Below are positions 63,825 through 64,000 of a stretch of 64,000 nt of DNA, in pieces. Each line of letters opens with the position of its first letter. Position 1 is the first letter of the stretch. The DNA is from Loripinus fragilis (Eukaryota; Mollusca; Bivalvia; Lucinida; Lucinidae). Where the stretch lies: assembly GCA_964019695.1 (NCBI GenBank), contig OZ026514.1, positions 11,113,251-11,177,250 of the forward strand. Direction: 5' to 3'. The position numbers were made by a program, and so were the translations under genes. The notes beneath the pieces were generated by a model, which saw only the letters and a list, made by a program, of their open reading frames with translations, was not told the origin of the DNA and did not search any database.

Positions 63825-64000
63825 TATTTTTAGTAACAGTGTCACTTTCTATTTTTAGTAACAGTGCCGCCTTTTGATTGGTCAGTTTAATAACAGTACC
63901 GTCTTCTATTTTTAGTAACAGTGTCACTTTCTATTTTTAGTAACAGTACCATCTTCTATTTTTAGTAACAGTTCTATTTTAAGTAACAGTACCATCTTCT
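63825..64000 (-). repeat. upstream array of TACTAAAAATAG units
   Basis: About seven ~23-27-bp units of actgttactaaaaatagaa (plus strand ctatttttagtaacagt), with another CCAAT box at 63,883-63,879. CTATTTTTAG fits the MEF2 consensus. Continues to the window end. Confidence 0.85.

Larger units (their letters stand above)
57495..64000. mobile_element. Polinton/Maverick element 2 (left end; continues past the window)
   Basis: Begins AGTAGTATAGGCCCC with the same terminal module as Polinton 1 (gtcaatgacgtcacgac, repeated ccaagatgg units, gtgacgcgttcggttacacctcggagggtgagtcaacg). The preceding 6 bp TCGAAC should recur at the far end. On the minus strand it holds a minor-capsid-like C terminus, an integrase remnant and a protein-primed DNA polymerase, hallmarks of Polintons. 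Confidence 0.85.

Overview
This window looks like repeat-laden genomic DNA from an animal, most likely a bivalve mollusc. Three things point there: dispersed tandem families of the 'tcaaggtcacc', 'ctaccaagtttgttcaaatta' and 'gaccttgacctctgacctag' type, tRNA-derived SINEs, and a mix of CR1/Jockey-like LINEs, a Ngaro-type tyrosine-recombinase retrotransposon and Polinton/Maverick elements. Only one locus looks like an intact host protein gene: a 1131-residue zinc-finger protein at 29,674-33,069 (+). Almost everything else is mobile DNA in several layers of nesting.

Layout. 1-350: end of a HARBI1-like transposase fragment. 360-2,315: C/G-rich and CGTACGAT-rich repeats and a TCTA microsatellite. 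2,573-7,806: two pieces of a LINE on the minus strand, on either side of a 3.7 kb element with inverted ends. 7,850-19,215: a nest. Outer inverted repeats enclose a non-autonomous hAT (9,375-16,817, perfect 8-bp target duplication), and this hAT carries a Ngaro element (10,036-16,682) with split direct repeats, gag, RT-RNase H, tyrosine recombinase and an SGNH hydrolase exon. In that element gag and pol share one frame and are separated by a single TGA. 19,796-23,967: a second inverted-end element with a 5-bp duplication. 25,480-28,910: three tandem families. 29,600-33,120: the zinc-finger gene. 33,400-41,400: MITEs, SINEs and tandem repeats. 42,005-43,804: inverted LTRs around a gag-like fragment. 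44,975-50,649: a complete but decayed Polinton (6-bp target duplication) with a packaging ATPase, a cysteine protease, a PC4-like double-domain protein and small ORFs. 50,650-57,494: inverted-repeat arms, a LINE 3' end and an SGNH gene (two exons). 57,495 to the window end: a second Polinton inserted into SGNH exon 2, with a protein-primed family-B DNA polymerase, an integrase remnant and a minor-capsid-like C terminus.

How the parts relate. The two Polintons share a terminal module, a CTGTACCCTCA minisatellite and a promoter block (17 of 18 identical bases around a CCAAT box, then TATATAAG). Terminal repeats of the second carry a tandem array of CCAAGATGGCGGCC, the consensus of YY1 sites. 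Both have in-frame stops or frameshifts, so they are probably relics. The Ngaro element has long open frames throughout and looks the youngest.

Limits: all family calls rest on motif reading without database searches. Boundaries of diverged repeats are approximate.
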